From contig CAJNOQ010000707.1 of the NCBI GenBank assembly GCA_905250885.1, forward strand, positions 1 to 42,775: 42,775 nt of DNA. Direction: 5' to 3'. A model generated the notes under the pieces. It saw nothing but the letters and a program-made list of their open reading frames with translations. It made no database searches and had not been told where the DNA came from. The position numbers were made by a program, and so were the translations under genes. The DNA comes from Didymodactylos carnosus (taxonomy: Eukaryota; Rotifera; Eurotatoria; Philodinida; Philodinidae). This document shows, one piece after another, positions 12,806 to 25,558 of the stretch; the stretch's first letter is position 1, and each line of letters starts with the position of its first letter.

Positions 12806-13050
12806 TGACCCTGATCCTACGCACTTCCCTTATATTTCCTACCAGGGTCATATACGATCCTGCTATTTAGGATTTTGTTATGATTCGTTTAGGATCGTGA
12901 TATTTTTTGGATAATCGCATTTTCTTATCAACATCCTTTTCGGATTCTAACAGAATCGTACCTCTGATTTCATTAGAATTTTATAGGATGTCGTTTGGAT
13001 TCTAGAAAATGTAAGTGGAACCCTGGTAAGAATCTAGGATCCTGATAGAA
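12806..13050. repeat. GGATCCTGA-type degenerate inverted-motif island
   Basis: ATGACCCTG at the left and the inverted CAGGGTCAT nearby, then ACCAGGGT (12841) against ACCCTGGT (13020-13027) on the other side, frame a stretch holding about ten variants of aGGATCcTgaTAG in both orientations (for example 12855, 12869, 12890, 12940, 12985, 13036). No coding capacity. Same architecture as the other motif-saturated elements in this window; the outer limits are uncertain because the left side abuts the homopolymer patch. Confidence 0.45.
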
Positions 13051-14881
13051 AATTCATAAGTATCATACTAAGGTCTAATGTGAGTGGGTATTGGTTAATG
13101 TAATTTGAGCTCAATCTTCGTCGGATTGATCATCGTTGCTCTTTGATACGTGAATACCGCCGTTTGAAATATGATAAGTTTTACAAGTTGAACAATCAAA
13201 GAGTAAATATAAAACAAATCTGAAAGAAAATAAAAAAAAATAAATTTCCAATCATGATTTTATCGTTTTTATTTTCATTTGTGCTTGACGTACGATTGGC
13301 TAAAGTATTAAATTTTTATCTTCAAATAAATGACGTCATGATAATTTACAAATCTAGAAATAAATAGAATTGATCATTATCGCAATTTTTGGTTTTCTTG
13401 CGGAATACGTGGTAGTTGATTATGAGGTTGAATGTTTCGAGCATTCTCGCTCGTATCGTACAGTCTTTAGAATACTATTCCTAAGAGTCTTTAAGGAAGA
13501 AGAGATGAATAGAGAAAAGATGTATTCACTGTATCGCATTGCTTTTGCCAATCTAAAGCCCTCAAAATAAGCCATCAATATCAATCTCGGCAATTTCTTT
13601 TTTATATCATGTCTTTCTATAATTGTAGACCTTGTATGACAAGTTTTCGCTTTAGTTACAGAAATGTCTAACTGTTCACTGTTTTGTTTGTTTATTCACA
13701 ATGTTTAAGAACACCATTGGTTTTGTGTAGGTGTATATGATCATATGATAGATAACAAACAAAAAGGAGTATGTGGTATTCTATCTTATATTTGTTCTGT
13801 GTACACGCGCATACTGTCAAATTTGAGCAATTATTGATCGAAATAGATGATCTATTATTATTTGTATTCTTCTTCCTTTTTTTCAATCTCATTTACACAA
13901 CTGGTACTCATTACAGTTTTAAGTTTCTTACAGAAAAACACGATATCAAACATCCTGTCGTTTTTTTCATCTTCATTAGTGCTGATTAATTACACAAAAA
14001 CACCGGCAGTTTTCAACAAGACTATGTTCATTTATGAATAATGAACGTCTGTATTTATCATTTATTGTCAGATAGGGTTGTACGATACTGATATACATTA
14101 AATGATAAACGAACATCATCTCATACAGTCAATTATATTCTCTGGCGACAACAAATGAATCTCTTAGCAGATATAATTTCCTCAGCAGCAACATTAATAT
14201 AGCGTATGAAGTGTAAAGGCAAGGTACCATTGATATTGAACATTTGCTAATGAAATATTTTGGATAACAAATTTAGGATAAGATAATTGAAGTTTTAGAA
14301 TACAAGAACTATAGAATTATGAGAAGGTTCTTTTGTCATTTGATATAGAAGATGAGCTATGTAACTAATAGAGTTGTAGAGTACTAATCCTAAGTATCTC
14401 GTGTTAATTAAATCCAAAAGTTAGTAACTGTTTGATATCTCAAATCTATTAAATTTAACTCTAAATTTTACCTTTGTTTTTATGAACAGAAATAGAAAAT
14501 AGAAACAAATATTGTTGATTATTTTTATGTAGCGCAGACAGATTCTGTTCGTCGATGGTAAATTGCCTGTATCTTCGTGAGAGTTTATCGTTCTCACATA
14601 TGTGTGTCAAAAAAAAATTAAAATGCTGAAATACGATACAGTTGATGAAATCAAACGCATCTCTCGTTGTTTTTGTCCGAGAAAAGGTAAAACGTTAATA
14701 AGTATTGCACCGCCCGTTTAAATCCGATCTCGTTTGATCTTTTGATAAATGTAAAGAACGCGTAAAAGCTAAATATTTTGATCAATAATCACCGGTACCG
14801 TACATATCTAATTACGGTTTATAATCGAAATATCTATTTTTTCCTGTTGCATTAGACACAATTACAGATTTTCTTATTTCT
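13051..14881. other. Intergenic, nothing recognised
   Basis: AT-rich sequence. Open frames at 13370-13570 and overlapping ones on both strands at 13692-14041 have hydrophobic low-complexity translations with no family signature. No gene, RNA or repeat is supported. Confidence 0.4.
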
Positions 14882-15330
14882 CCAAATATCCACCCACTTT
14901 CTCTTAAAACCTGATTGATTATAAATTAGTTTTGCTGCTGGTCATGAATATGTTGTCCATTTTGGCTAATGTGACAGTTTAGATGAATGTCTAAAAAACT
15001 TTTCATGATGATCTATTCTAAATTCCATGATGAACAAATCCTGATCCGTCAATTCGTGGAGCTTGTAGAGTTATCCATGGAAAAAGTTCTTCAAAAATAC
15101 CGAACATATTGTCGATCAGTTACCGAAAATTTATCCTAAAAATAAAGCTATAAAATTATACTGCTGTAAGAAATAAGATAGTAAATTTTCGATGACACAT
15201 CGACAATATTTTCGAAGGTCTTTTTCCATGAGTAACTCCACATTAACTCAAATGGACAACATATTCATGACCAGCATCAAAACTAATTTATAATGAAACA
15301 GGTTTTAAGAGAAAGCAGGCGGACATTTGG
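14882..15330. mobile_element. 449-base nested foldback element
   Basis: The outer inverted repeats are about 95 bases (14882-14976 against 15236-15330), nearly identical over CTTTCTCTTAAAACCTG, ATTATAAATTAGTTTTG and GGTCATGAATATGTTGTCC. The ends begin CCAAAT(A/G)TCC(A/G)CC. A second inverted pair lies inside (about 15065-15136 against 15180-15240), sharing CATGGAAAAAG and ATATTGTCGAT, so the right inner arm abuts the right outer arm and the whole can fold as a two-level hairpin. No coding capacity; a non-autonomous DNA element is the likeliest reading. No clear target duplication seen. Confidence 0.75.
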
Positions 15331-16399
15331 TGAAGTTTCTTTGTCAGTTAAGCGCATGAGAGTGAGAGAGAGATAAATAAAGAATGTCTCAAATTAATAT
15401 GCACTTCTTTACCTGTGAATCACAGCAAGAAGAAGGTATAGTTTCGTTGACCAGACGTTATTTTGCGAATATTATTCCTCAGGGAAGTGATCCTCTTATT
15501 CTTTAATATGATTTATTTTACATATACATAGAGAAAGGAATTCGTTTATATAAACGAGAAAAGAAAGCATCATCGCCCAATTGTTTATGTCACTCAAAAT
15601 ATGAAGTGCTAAGAAGAAAAACTAATAATATAATACTGCAATCGTTTTGGCTATAATACTTTAATTATTTTCTCATTAATTTTGTTAATTATGAACAAGA
15701 AACAGAACAGGGAATCGGTTTCTTCTTTCTGTCTATTTATTTTTTTTGACAATAGTATCATCATCTTCTCCCGCTATATTCTAATAGAATTAGTTATTTC
15801 TTACCATGTGTATATATGCTAAAGAATAACTATGCTACGACCAAAAATACGACTAAATAATCTCACATATCAATACGGTTTTTTCACATTACTCAAAATA
15901 GTTCGGAGAGAAAATGTATCCCAGTAAATATTGGCGAGTTTCCTCTTACATGAATCCTAGTCGGTAAGTGAGTCAATATGGTTATCAACTCAAATTGAAA
16001 TATACAGTGAGATAGAAAAATAAACATATAATACTTATTTTTTGTCGTCCAGTCCAGGTAGATAGATATTAAGTCATTATGTATAAAACCTATTTTATAC
16101 ACTTTATGCACATATTTGTGTCTCTGTCTCATTCTTTTTTTTTTATTTTTATGATGAACAGACAGTGTCTTGTTGACATAGGACAACAAACGGGAAAGAA
16201 AAGTTTTTTTTTGTTTAAATAAGGCAACTATGGTCTACAGTTTTTCACATCGTGTATAATTATCATGTTACTTCATTTCTCATATGAACAATAACAACAA
16301 CAAAAGTAATTAGTTAGTTGACGATGATTATTTTTCACATTTGAGAAGAAAAAAATTGTTACTAGAAAGTTATTGAGTGCTAGGGTATCTCTCCCTCTC

Positions 16400-16418
16400 T
16401 CACACACACACACACACT
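16400..16418. repeat. (CA)n microsatellite
   Basis: A perfect CA dinucleotide run follows a CT-rich stretch. Confidence 0.9.
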
Positions 16419-19400
16419 TTGGCAAAGAAAGAGAGTTTATACGTTAATCTTCTTCTATACAAAAGAAAGAATGAGTAGGTAAACTAAACTATGTAGAAGA
16501 AAAAAAAAGAATTTAGGTGGACTATAACGTGGATCAAAACAAACAGATGAGTAAAAGTAAGTGAGACAAAGAATTAGTGAACTTTTTTTTGCATATGTTA
16601 TTCGCCGCAAATATAAAAAAAAGTCGAGGATGTAATCAAAATACAAGTAAGCTATTAAAAAATTTTAAATCAGTCCGAATGTACGCAAAGAGAGCTGTTT
16701 TACTGAACGTATTATAAAGATTTTTTTCTAAAAAATTCTACTTTTGCTTTTAACAGTTAAAAAATATTTGTATTAAAGACTCATCTTCTTCTATATTTTC
16801 ATTCTTCTTTACTTTGTACTGTTTTATATCTTCATTGCGACTAGTCTTTAGATCAAAAGTGATCGAATACTACTCCACTGAAGTCATTAATTGAATCAAC
16901 AAACAAATCGATATTAGTGCGCACATTGTTTCCATTGATTTTATTCTAGCATAAATGCAAACCAAATGAAAATAAAATAAAAAATGTTTAATCATTCTGC
17001 TGTTGTTGGGTTTTTTTATAACAGTGTACAGCGTCAGCACTCTAAATTTGTGGAGAAGATCGAAACATCCTCCATAAAAAAAGGACGATTTTGATAATCT
17101 ATGCTATTAACCATTTTAGAAGCAGATTCACCGGTCGTTACTCATTTTTTTTTTTTTTTTTGAGTATTTTATAGTGTAATAATAATTGACCATATAAAAG
17201 TGTCAGAACGCATCATATTCCACTTTTTTCATGCGATAGTCTGTTCTATTGGCTGATTGGTGTATTTATTTTTATTGGATAACATATTCACGTATATTTG
17301 TGATGTGTGATGGTGGAAAAAAAAAAGAAAAGAGAATAAGAAATTTGATATGCATATACACAGACATTATCACAGTATTGGAAAAATAACAAAATCTCGA
17401 CAAAAAAAAAAGAACGGCGCATATATACCTGTTTATTGTGTAAGAGAGAAAGTTTCCGTTCTCTTTTTCGGATTTCAAAAAAAAAAAACATAATTTTTTT
17501 GCCCTCAACAACGATAGATATATTTTTTTTTTCAATACTACGTAATCAACATATTCTTTCTTTTTTTATTGAGCTCATATAGTAGAAAAATAGAGAGAAA
17601 ACAACAAAAAAGAAGAACCTGTCGAATTCTTTGCTTCTTTTTCTTTTATCAATCAAATTGTTTTTGACCTTTTTCTAATGGTATTTTCATTGTATTTACA
17701 CCAGCAGAGATTCTAATACGTATCATATCATATAGGTAAGTGAACACAACATTCACTCACTCACTAGATATATGACACAATATCAGTGATAGTAGAAGAA
17801 ATTATGTTTTAAGAAAAAATAAAGTTTAATTTGTTTCTGTTTATATTGTTTATTTTGTTTTTTATATTTATGTAAAAAACGTTTTATGCGCATTTGAAAA
17901 TAAATTAGCGAAAAACAGCAAAAATGATAATGACATTATAGAGAAGAGAGATAATGACATTTATTAAAAATTTATGCAATGAACTTCTCAGCAAGTTTTG
18001 GATTTGTTGTATATAATCTAAAGGACACATTCAGATGTGTATATGTGTCGAACAGTTTAATTCAACAACCAAACATATTTAGAGAATATGTCAAGTGATT
18101 GAGAAAGACAAAAAAAGGAAAAAACAAATTTGTTTCAACTAGTTTTAGAACTTATGAAAATGTCGTATGATCTCTTCAAAAAAAAAAAAGAAAAAAAAAT
18201 ACAACAGAAACCCTTTTCGTCTTTGAGAAGAAAATAGAAAGGAAACAGACTATACTCGCATCATACTTCTCCAGTTTAGTAATAGGAAAAAAACTAATTT
18301 CTATTTATCTTTAACGTTTTACTATATTAGAAATAGTCTCACATTTTTTGCTAAAATTTCATTAAGTTTTGTCTTATAATGCAAATTTTGCATTGTTTTT
18401 TAGAAGAAAAAAAAATAAGTTTTTATTTTGGTAGCTGATCTTTGAAAATAAACAAACACATAAAGATAGTTTTAGCCTCCTTTTTGATTGTATTGAACAT
18501 TATGTACAAAAAGAAAATGTATGACTTCTTATTACATTAAGAGTATCATAATTCTATTTTTTTATCGAATTAAACATTCTAGACTATATAGCAAGAACAT
18601 ACAAGAAACAAAATGAGATTACGATAAATAGATTTCATTTTTTTTCTTGTTGCTTCACTTCTTCTTTTTTTTTTTTCAATTCAATTTTCATGATACCTTG
18701 ACATTTTATTTATGGGATTCATAATCTTAGAGTAAATAGAACCTTTTTATTTTAATCTACATCAAGCCCACCCGTGAAATAAAATAGGGGTCACCATCAA
18801 ACTTCACGTAAGAAAAAAATTCATTTGATATAGTCCAAAAACAAGATTTTTATCTGTGTTTCTTTGAACCTTTTCTTTACGATCTCCTACTTACTCTTTG
18901 AGTGATTAGAAATTGTCATAAATACAAGAAGAAATCCAATAAAATAAGAAATGATATATAAAAATCTATTTGTCTATCACATTAAGAAAATTGAACGATC
19001 ATTTTTAATGATGATTAAAAATAATTTGAATTAATATTTTATACATATTTGTTGTTTCACAGTGACTTTATAATAATAAAATTGAATAATAGATATGAAT
19101 TAGATAAGTACATCGAATAATATTGATCACATATTAAGATATAGATAGTGTAATAGAATATAGTGTAAACGATGAATCTTGTTAACAATTGTTAATATTG
19201 ATTTTCATGTAGTAAATGCGTAGATTGAACACAATATTAAACGAATTAAACGTATATGATAGTCGAAAATTTAAAAAAGATATTAAATATTCTAATAAAT
19301 TTTGTTTTTTGATATATCGTATTAGAATAATTTAAAATGTGTAGAAAGTATATACGATATTATCGATTATGGCTTATAAAAGAAATATTATTTTAAAATG

Positions 19401-20589
19401 AATATAAAAAAAGATATTTTATACAATTAACTTACTAGTTTTGACCATTAAATACGAATGATTTCACTATTCATTTTTCTTCGAAAAATATTTTTGTCTT
19501 ATAAGAAACTGTACTATAGTGTATAAAAAAAAAAAGAAACAGTTGCTTATATTTCTGTTTAAATATGAGACAACAACCTTTTCTTATGGAAAGTTTAGTG
19601 AATATATAGATCTCTACTCATTGAAGAAGATATTTATCTTCACTGTATAACAATTTTTTTTTTTTTCATATTCATAATATATCCACATTTCTATATATGA
19701 AATATAACTGTATATACACGTATATGAATAAATGAAAAAAAAGGGAGTTATATCCTAAAAACGTTTATATTATACACATCTTCTTCTCTCTGAGTTGAAC
19801 TTTTCAAGCGCCAGTCTCTGATATTTAGAAGCGAAAAGTCAATGTATTATCAATGAATATCGCCTCGTGTGATGACAAAGGTCGCGTTATTTCTAAAATG
19901 TTAAACATTCTTTTTCATGCCATTTTCGACTTCACTCTTAACAAAGGTTAGTTATGTTTAATTTCTCAATGGACATTAGTACATATCCGTGTACGAATTG
20001 AGAGAGAAAAAAGAGAAATATGTACAAATGTTTCTTTTTTTTTTTTTTTTTTGTCGTCTATAGTTTCTACAATCGTTTATCGTTAAAAATAAATAAATTG
20101 TTATAGTACAAGAGTAATAAAAAAATTGATAGACAGACGTATCAATCATAATTTAGTTTTTAAGACAGAAGTAACTAATTATTGGAGATGATATCATTTT
20201 TCTCATTCCCTTATAAAAGACTACCGACTATTGCTCAATGAAATTTTGAAATAGAAAAGTAAACTTTGTCCTTCTATAGAAGAAGTAAACATAAGACACG
20301 TGTCTATATCGGATAAATAAAAGTTGAAATTTGATTAAGTATTTAAAGTGCCGCTACACTTTTAGTAATAGATATGTATGGACCAGTAAAAAAAGGAGTT
20401 TATATCTAATTTACTATTCAAAAAATGAACAAATGTACAATAAATTTATTTTACGTTGTAATCCAGTATAAATTTAGGATCATTTTATTTGATATATAAT
20501 TATATTCGAGTACTCCACCATTTATTTGAACACATACGCATCTCTTTGATCTATACAACTGTAAAATAATTGCAAAAAACAACTAACAC

Positions 20590-20612
20590 TTGTTCAAGAT
20601 CATCTTGAACAA
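20590..20612. repeat. Perfect 11-base-arm inverted repeat
   Basis: TTGTTCAAGAT and its exact reverse complement ATCTTGAACAA are separated by one C. It stands alone in AT-rich DNA upstream of NR4A. It could be a dimeric protein-binding site or chance. Confidence 0.6.
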
Positions 20613-22226
20613 ATTGAAAACATTTTTAGTATATAATAAGCCTCATGATAATTGATACTATCGTTATAGAAATATCACTAAATTGTCCTATCAGTAAATG
20701 TCAACATCAATTTGATGTATCTGTCTCTTTTTTTTTTACGATTATCTACTTTGAGTTTACTTTTTCTCTAATGCAAAATTTTTCTGAAAACAAAACAAGT
20801 TTTTAGTTATACTATGTCTATGTACATATCTTTCGTTCTCTATCTGTCTAATTCTATGAATATGTTTTAAGATAACATTCAAAGAAAAATTTGTCATCAG
20901 TCTATCTTTATGATAAATGACTATTTAAAATAGACGGTATAAACGACTACAATTCACTAATAATCGTTGTTAGTAATAATATTACATGATGTGAGGATGT
21001 AGATAACAATAATTCTTTCATTTTGACGCTAAAAAAGTGGTCATCATTAATCACTTATTTGCTTTTTGGTCTTTCATCATACTATAGAATGTGTCTTATC
21101 ATCATCTTCTATTGACAGACAAACTATCATTTTAATATAATTACAACAAGGAGATAAACGAAAAATATGTGTGCTGATATTGTAAATGAGATATTCTGAA
21201 TATAAACTATTACCTATGAAATTTAATTAAGAGTTATTTTCTGTAGTATTCTGAAATTTAAAATCTTAAGTTTGTAATAGAAAATCAAAACTGACTGTTT
21301 TAATGGCATTATATTAGTCTTAGATATTGTTGTGAGAACAAAAAAATAAATGATGACTATAGATGCTTAGGGATATTGGCTATGTTTACATTTTTATTCA
21401 TCATAAATATAAAATAAACAGTATTTTCGATGAAATCTCTAGTCATATATTCGTTTCTAATCCTTTGAAGTAGACCGTTACGTGCTCAAAAACATTTTAT
21501 GTTGTTAAAAAAGAACTATATGGTCTCCTCAGGAAATTTGGTATTCATTGTAGTTAATTTTTGCGTCTGTCTAAACTGTATCTTTGTCGTGTTCTGTACA
21601 TAGAATTAAAAGAAACGAAAAGAAAATAAGATAGTGAATATCAATAGATAATGAAGATGATTGTAATTGAAACTGTTTAATCAAAGTAACCGCATTGACG
21701 TCTTACAAATATACTGATATGTGTATAACATCATTTTCGATTGTTAAAGAATGTGTTCAACTACATATAAGAAGAGAAAAAAAAGCATACCATTTTTTCT
21801 TATTGAAAGTTTTCATTATATTACTGATGAGTAAATCTGGAAACAATTCTTTTAATGAACAGTAATATTTTTATAGAGGAAAAACATATGTCGACTTTTA
21901 TTATATACATCAAACTTAGTAATTATATCCTAATTAATTTCATCATTATTAGAGTTAGTTAGTATATCAAAGATTAACGGAATTTGATAGGTAGTTATTG
22001 TAAACAATAATACGATTATTGATTATATAGTACCGAATAATGGCTTCATAAATTAAAGTTGTCCCATGTAGGAACTGAAAACATCTTCTTTCAACTAGGA
22101 ATAGACATTTAAGTCATCAAATGATACACTAATTAAGAGTACATGCTAGATATTTCGAATAGCCGACGATCATTGGGAAACTAACGTGTCTTTCATTACT
22201 GTTATGTGGTTTTTTTTAGTGTTCGG

Positions 22227-25200
22227 ATGATGAACAATGAAAATGTTGGTTATTCACAACAAGTCTATTCAAGTGGTAGTAGTCCATTTGGTGGTGAACT
22301 ATTTTCTCCATTTCCCACTGAGTTTGTTAGTCAAGAAATATTACCAATTTGCAACAGTGATTATATAGCATTAACAAATTCTCATAATGATTCTTATCAT
22401 CAAGCAGCATTGGCTGCAGCTGCAGCAGTTTCTCTAACAAATTCGGACAGTTCACCAAATTCTTATAATTCACATACCAGCGGATATTCGTCATCCGATT
22501 ATTATGGTAATAGTTATGAGAAAAAGACACTATCATCTTCATCCAATTATGAAACAACAGGTGGATCGACGGCATCAACGTCAACTACGAACAGTGAACA
22601 TCATTTACAACGTCTCTATTCCAGTGTTTGTAATATAAAACAAGAATCACCATTCCCATCCACGCATACTGATCATCATTCACAGCATACCAACAATATT
22701 TATACAACATCGAACGGAGGTAAAAAAATTTTCTTGTAGTTTTTCATGGTACTACTTTGACTTGTTTTTTTGAAGGAAACGTTAATTCTGCAACAAATCC
22801 AAATTTTGGCATTGTTGATGACTATTCTCTTTATCCATATTCGTCCTATACATCTGGATTATTGCAGCCAAATTATTCAGCATCTCCTTATGGAATCTCA
22901 CATTCGGAACAGATGAGACATAATTTGTACAGTTCACAACTGAAACATGATTTTGGGTATAGTGAAAAGTGACATTTTTATCATCGTGTTACATATTTTT
23001 ATTTTTCCTTTCTTTTCTCTTCTTATAGAATCGATATGAGATTTAAACTTGTTGGAAACCAAAGAAATTCGTCTAATAGTGATGTACCACCGAGTCAACT
23101 GTAAGTATAAGTTTTTCCTGCACAAAATACTCACTAAGATATTTTATTTCAGATGTGCTGTTTGTGGCGACAATGCAGGTCTGTTCAAATAATGCTAGTT
23201 AACTAACTACAAATCTTAGAACTAATAATCTTTTTAGCTTGTCAACATTACGGTGTACGAACATGTGAAGGGTGTAAAGGCTTCTTTAAGGTAATTATAG
23301 TTTCTTATTTGTGTCAAAAGAGAGAGGGAGTCTCATGGCACTTAGAATTCTTATACTGTCTGCCTTCATTAGACAAATCTGTGTGTAGAACTGTATGAAA
23401 ATGATTCTATTCAGTTTCTACGAAAATCGTTATTGAGTGATGTAAATTCTAAAAGTAGAGATTAGTAGTTTTGTTTATATGAATATTACTTCATCCATTT
23501 CATATGTAAGCTTCTCGTTTAGAATAAAAGCTCCTTTTTTTCTATCATAGTACACACAAGTGTACTAAAATAATAGAGCATTCGTGCTCAGCCATATATT
23601 AGATGACAAAAAAGTCTCTTTTTCACCCGTAATATCTAGTACAATATTCATGTATCATTTTTTCACCCTAAATCGTCATGTAAATAAAAAAAGTGTATGT
23701 ATATTCTTCCTTTTTATTTATATTCATTACAGTAGTAAAGAACAAAAAAGAGACCTAATTTTTTTAACTAAGTTAAGCCGATCAGATCTAATAAATTTTA
23801 ATAATGATAAGGTGAAGATATTGATTATATATGTGAACTAATCATACGATAAATCCAAAAGAATTATGAATAGGTTATTAACAATGAGTAGTTGCGTAAG
23901 TAAAAGAATTTAGAGTTATGAACAAATTTTGCTCAGCACGTATGTTTATCTTTAACAGAGTTTTGCATAAATCAACAATGTTCATTATCAATCGATTAAG
24001 AGCTCTCTAAAAATAGCATCAAGTTGTTCATTCTGTGTCTCTACTAGTATTAACTATTTTAAATTAAAAATTCAGTTGCTTATATTTTAATATTTTTTTA
24101 CTTAATCATTTTTTCTCAATACTAAATCGAACGGTATCTGGAAAGAAAGATCTGTAGCTTTTGTGAGTTAATCTGTTGTCTTAATTGAATATTTCTACTT
24201 TCTTGTAGCGAACTGTACAAAAAAATGCAAAATATGTATGTCTTGCCGATAAAAATTGTCCGGTTGATAAACGTCGACGTAATAGATGCCAATACTGTCG
24301 TTATCAAACGTGTATAGCCGTTGGAATGGATAAAGAAGGTAAATAAAACATGATATATTTTATGCCTGAAAGTTATTGGGTATCTCTTTTTTAGTTGTTC
24401 GAACAGACGCTTTGAAAGGTCGTCGAGGTCGACTGCCATCAAAACCAAAAAGTCCCAATCATCGTTTACAACCAAATAGTTTTCAAACACAATTTTGTCG
24501 TTTTTATAATGATTCCACGCCAAATGCAACCGGTTTGGACTTTAGTAAATTGAACGTAAGAAAGAATTTTTAATTTTTAATTTGTAAAAGTAAATGATAA
24601 TAGGATGTTTTTCATTTTAGTATCGAACAGTGACAAATAAAGAAAATATTTGCGAAGAAAAAACGATTGTTTATGACGGTTTAACGAGATCATGTGAAAT
24701 TATAAAAACATGGACCGATAAATTATGTTTGTTTTACTCCATAAATCCAAGTGAACGTGATAGATTATATTCAAATGCATTATTGGAACTAATTGTATTG
24801 AGAACAGCCACTCGAATACAAGATAACGATCGAATTATACTCTGTTCCGGTGTTGTATTCCATAAATCACAATTAAATTGTTTACTGAGTGATGTTGCCC
24901 ACCAATTATATGAATTTAGTTCATCGTTAAAAAATTACAAATTAGATAGCATTATCAATGCATCATTAGCAACAGCACTTCTATTGGACCCGAATAATCA
25001 TGGTAAATAAAAATATTACTGAAAAAAAGAGGAATAAAAGTTGTCTTTCTTTTTTTTGCAGATTATCTGTATGATACCCCATTATCAACATCAATTACGG
25101 ATTTACATCAGAAAGTACTTGACTCATTCAAGGAATATTTGAAACAATTACACGAAGATCCATTAGTTTATACGCATTTATTAGATAAACTGAACAATGT

Positions 25201-25558
25201 CAAGAGAATAGCGCATAATTTAAGAAAACGTTTACTGTTATACAAACAAAGTGCAGGATTAATCCATAACGTTCACACTCTACTAGACATGGTGTAAGTA
25301 AAGTTAATTGATAAATATACTTTTTATTCACACTTTGCCCAATGTTCTATGAGGATATTAGCAGACGTATAATTTTGTTTTAAATATGAAACTATCTATT
25401 TGGTGTGAATGTACAGAATTTATCTTTTTAGACTTCATCAAAAACCCATTACCAACAGTATACAAGATTGGCAAAAAAATGATCAACCATCCCAACAACA
25501 ACAGCAACCACGTGTTGAAACTTCCACATTACCATTTTGTCATCAATATGATTTATAA
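22227..25558 (+). CDS. NR4A: NR4A-type orphan nuclear receptor (Nur77/Nurr1 family)
   Basis: Exon model: 22227-22719, 22776-22956, 23029-23100, 23153-23178, 23238-23290, 24209-24338, 24395-24555, 24621-25002, 25062-25293, 25432-25558; 1857 nt, 618 aa plus TAA. Residues 1-248 are a Ser/Tyr/Asn-rich activation region with a poly-Ala patch. The DNA-binding domain is at about 250-315: first finger Cys 250, 253, 267, 270 with P-box CEGCKGFFK; second finger Cys 286, 292, 302, 305. An NR4A-type A-box follows at about 321 ([17 protein letters not shown]), the module that lets NR4A bind AAAGGTCA sites as a monomer. A ligand-binding-like domain spans about 390-600 ([32 protein letters not shown]). Near the C-terminus STLPF matches the family's terminal DTLPF but is preceded by a Gln-rich stretch and followed by six extra residues. 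I chose ATG 22227, one of two adjacent ATGs just after an acceptor; a GTG two codons upstream of that acceptor is not needed. NR4A receptors are ligand-independent transcription factors. Confidence 0.95.
23291..24208 (+). other. Large intron between the two NR4A zinc fingers
   Basis: This 918-base intron separates GFFK from RTVQKNAKY. All other NR4A introns here are 52-138 bases. It contains an 85-codon open frame (23584-23841) with an AT-driven, low-complexity translation that I do not accept as a gene. Its size suggests a regulatory element, a small RNA or an insertion, but nothing specific was recognised. Confidence 0.8.

Larger units (their letters stand above)
15331..22226. other. Long AT-rich non-coding region upstream of NR4A
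   Basis: About 6.9 kb without a supportable gene: many A and T homopolymers (17145-17161, 20035-20053, among others), no open frame with family signal, no tRNA. A splice-acceptor-like tract, pyrimidines then AG at 22218-22219, lies seven bases before the NR4A start codon, so at least one 5' untranslated exon probably lies somewhere upstream in this region; I could not place it. Confidence 0.5.

Noticed and set aside
13692..14041. Three overlapping small frames
   Set aside because: They lie on both strands over the same sequence with hydrophobic, low-complexity translations and no splice or family support.
17665..17672. TGACCTTT, reverse complement of the NR4A monomer site AAAGGTCA, about 4.5 kb upstream of NR4A
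   Set aside because: An 8-base match is expected about once by chance in a window this size on two strands; no second site or clustering supports autoregulation.
23584..23841. 85-codon open frame in the large NR4A intron
   Set aside because: Low-complexity, Phe/Ile/Ser/Lys-rich translation typical of AT-rich non-coding DNA, no family signal.
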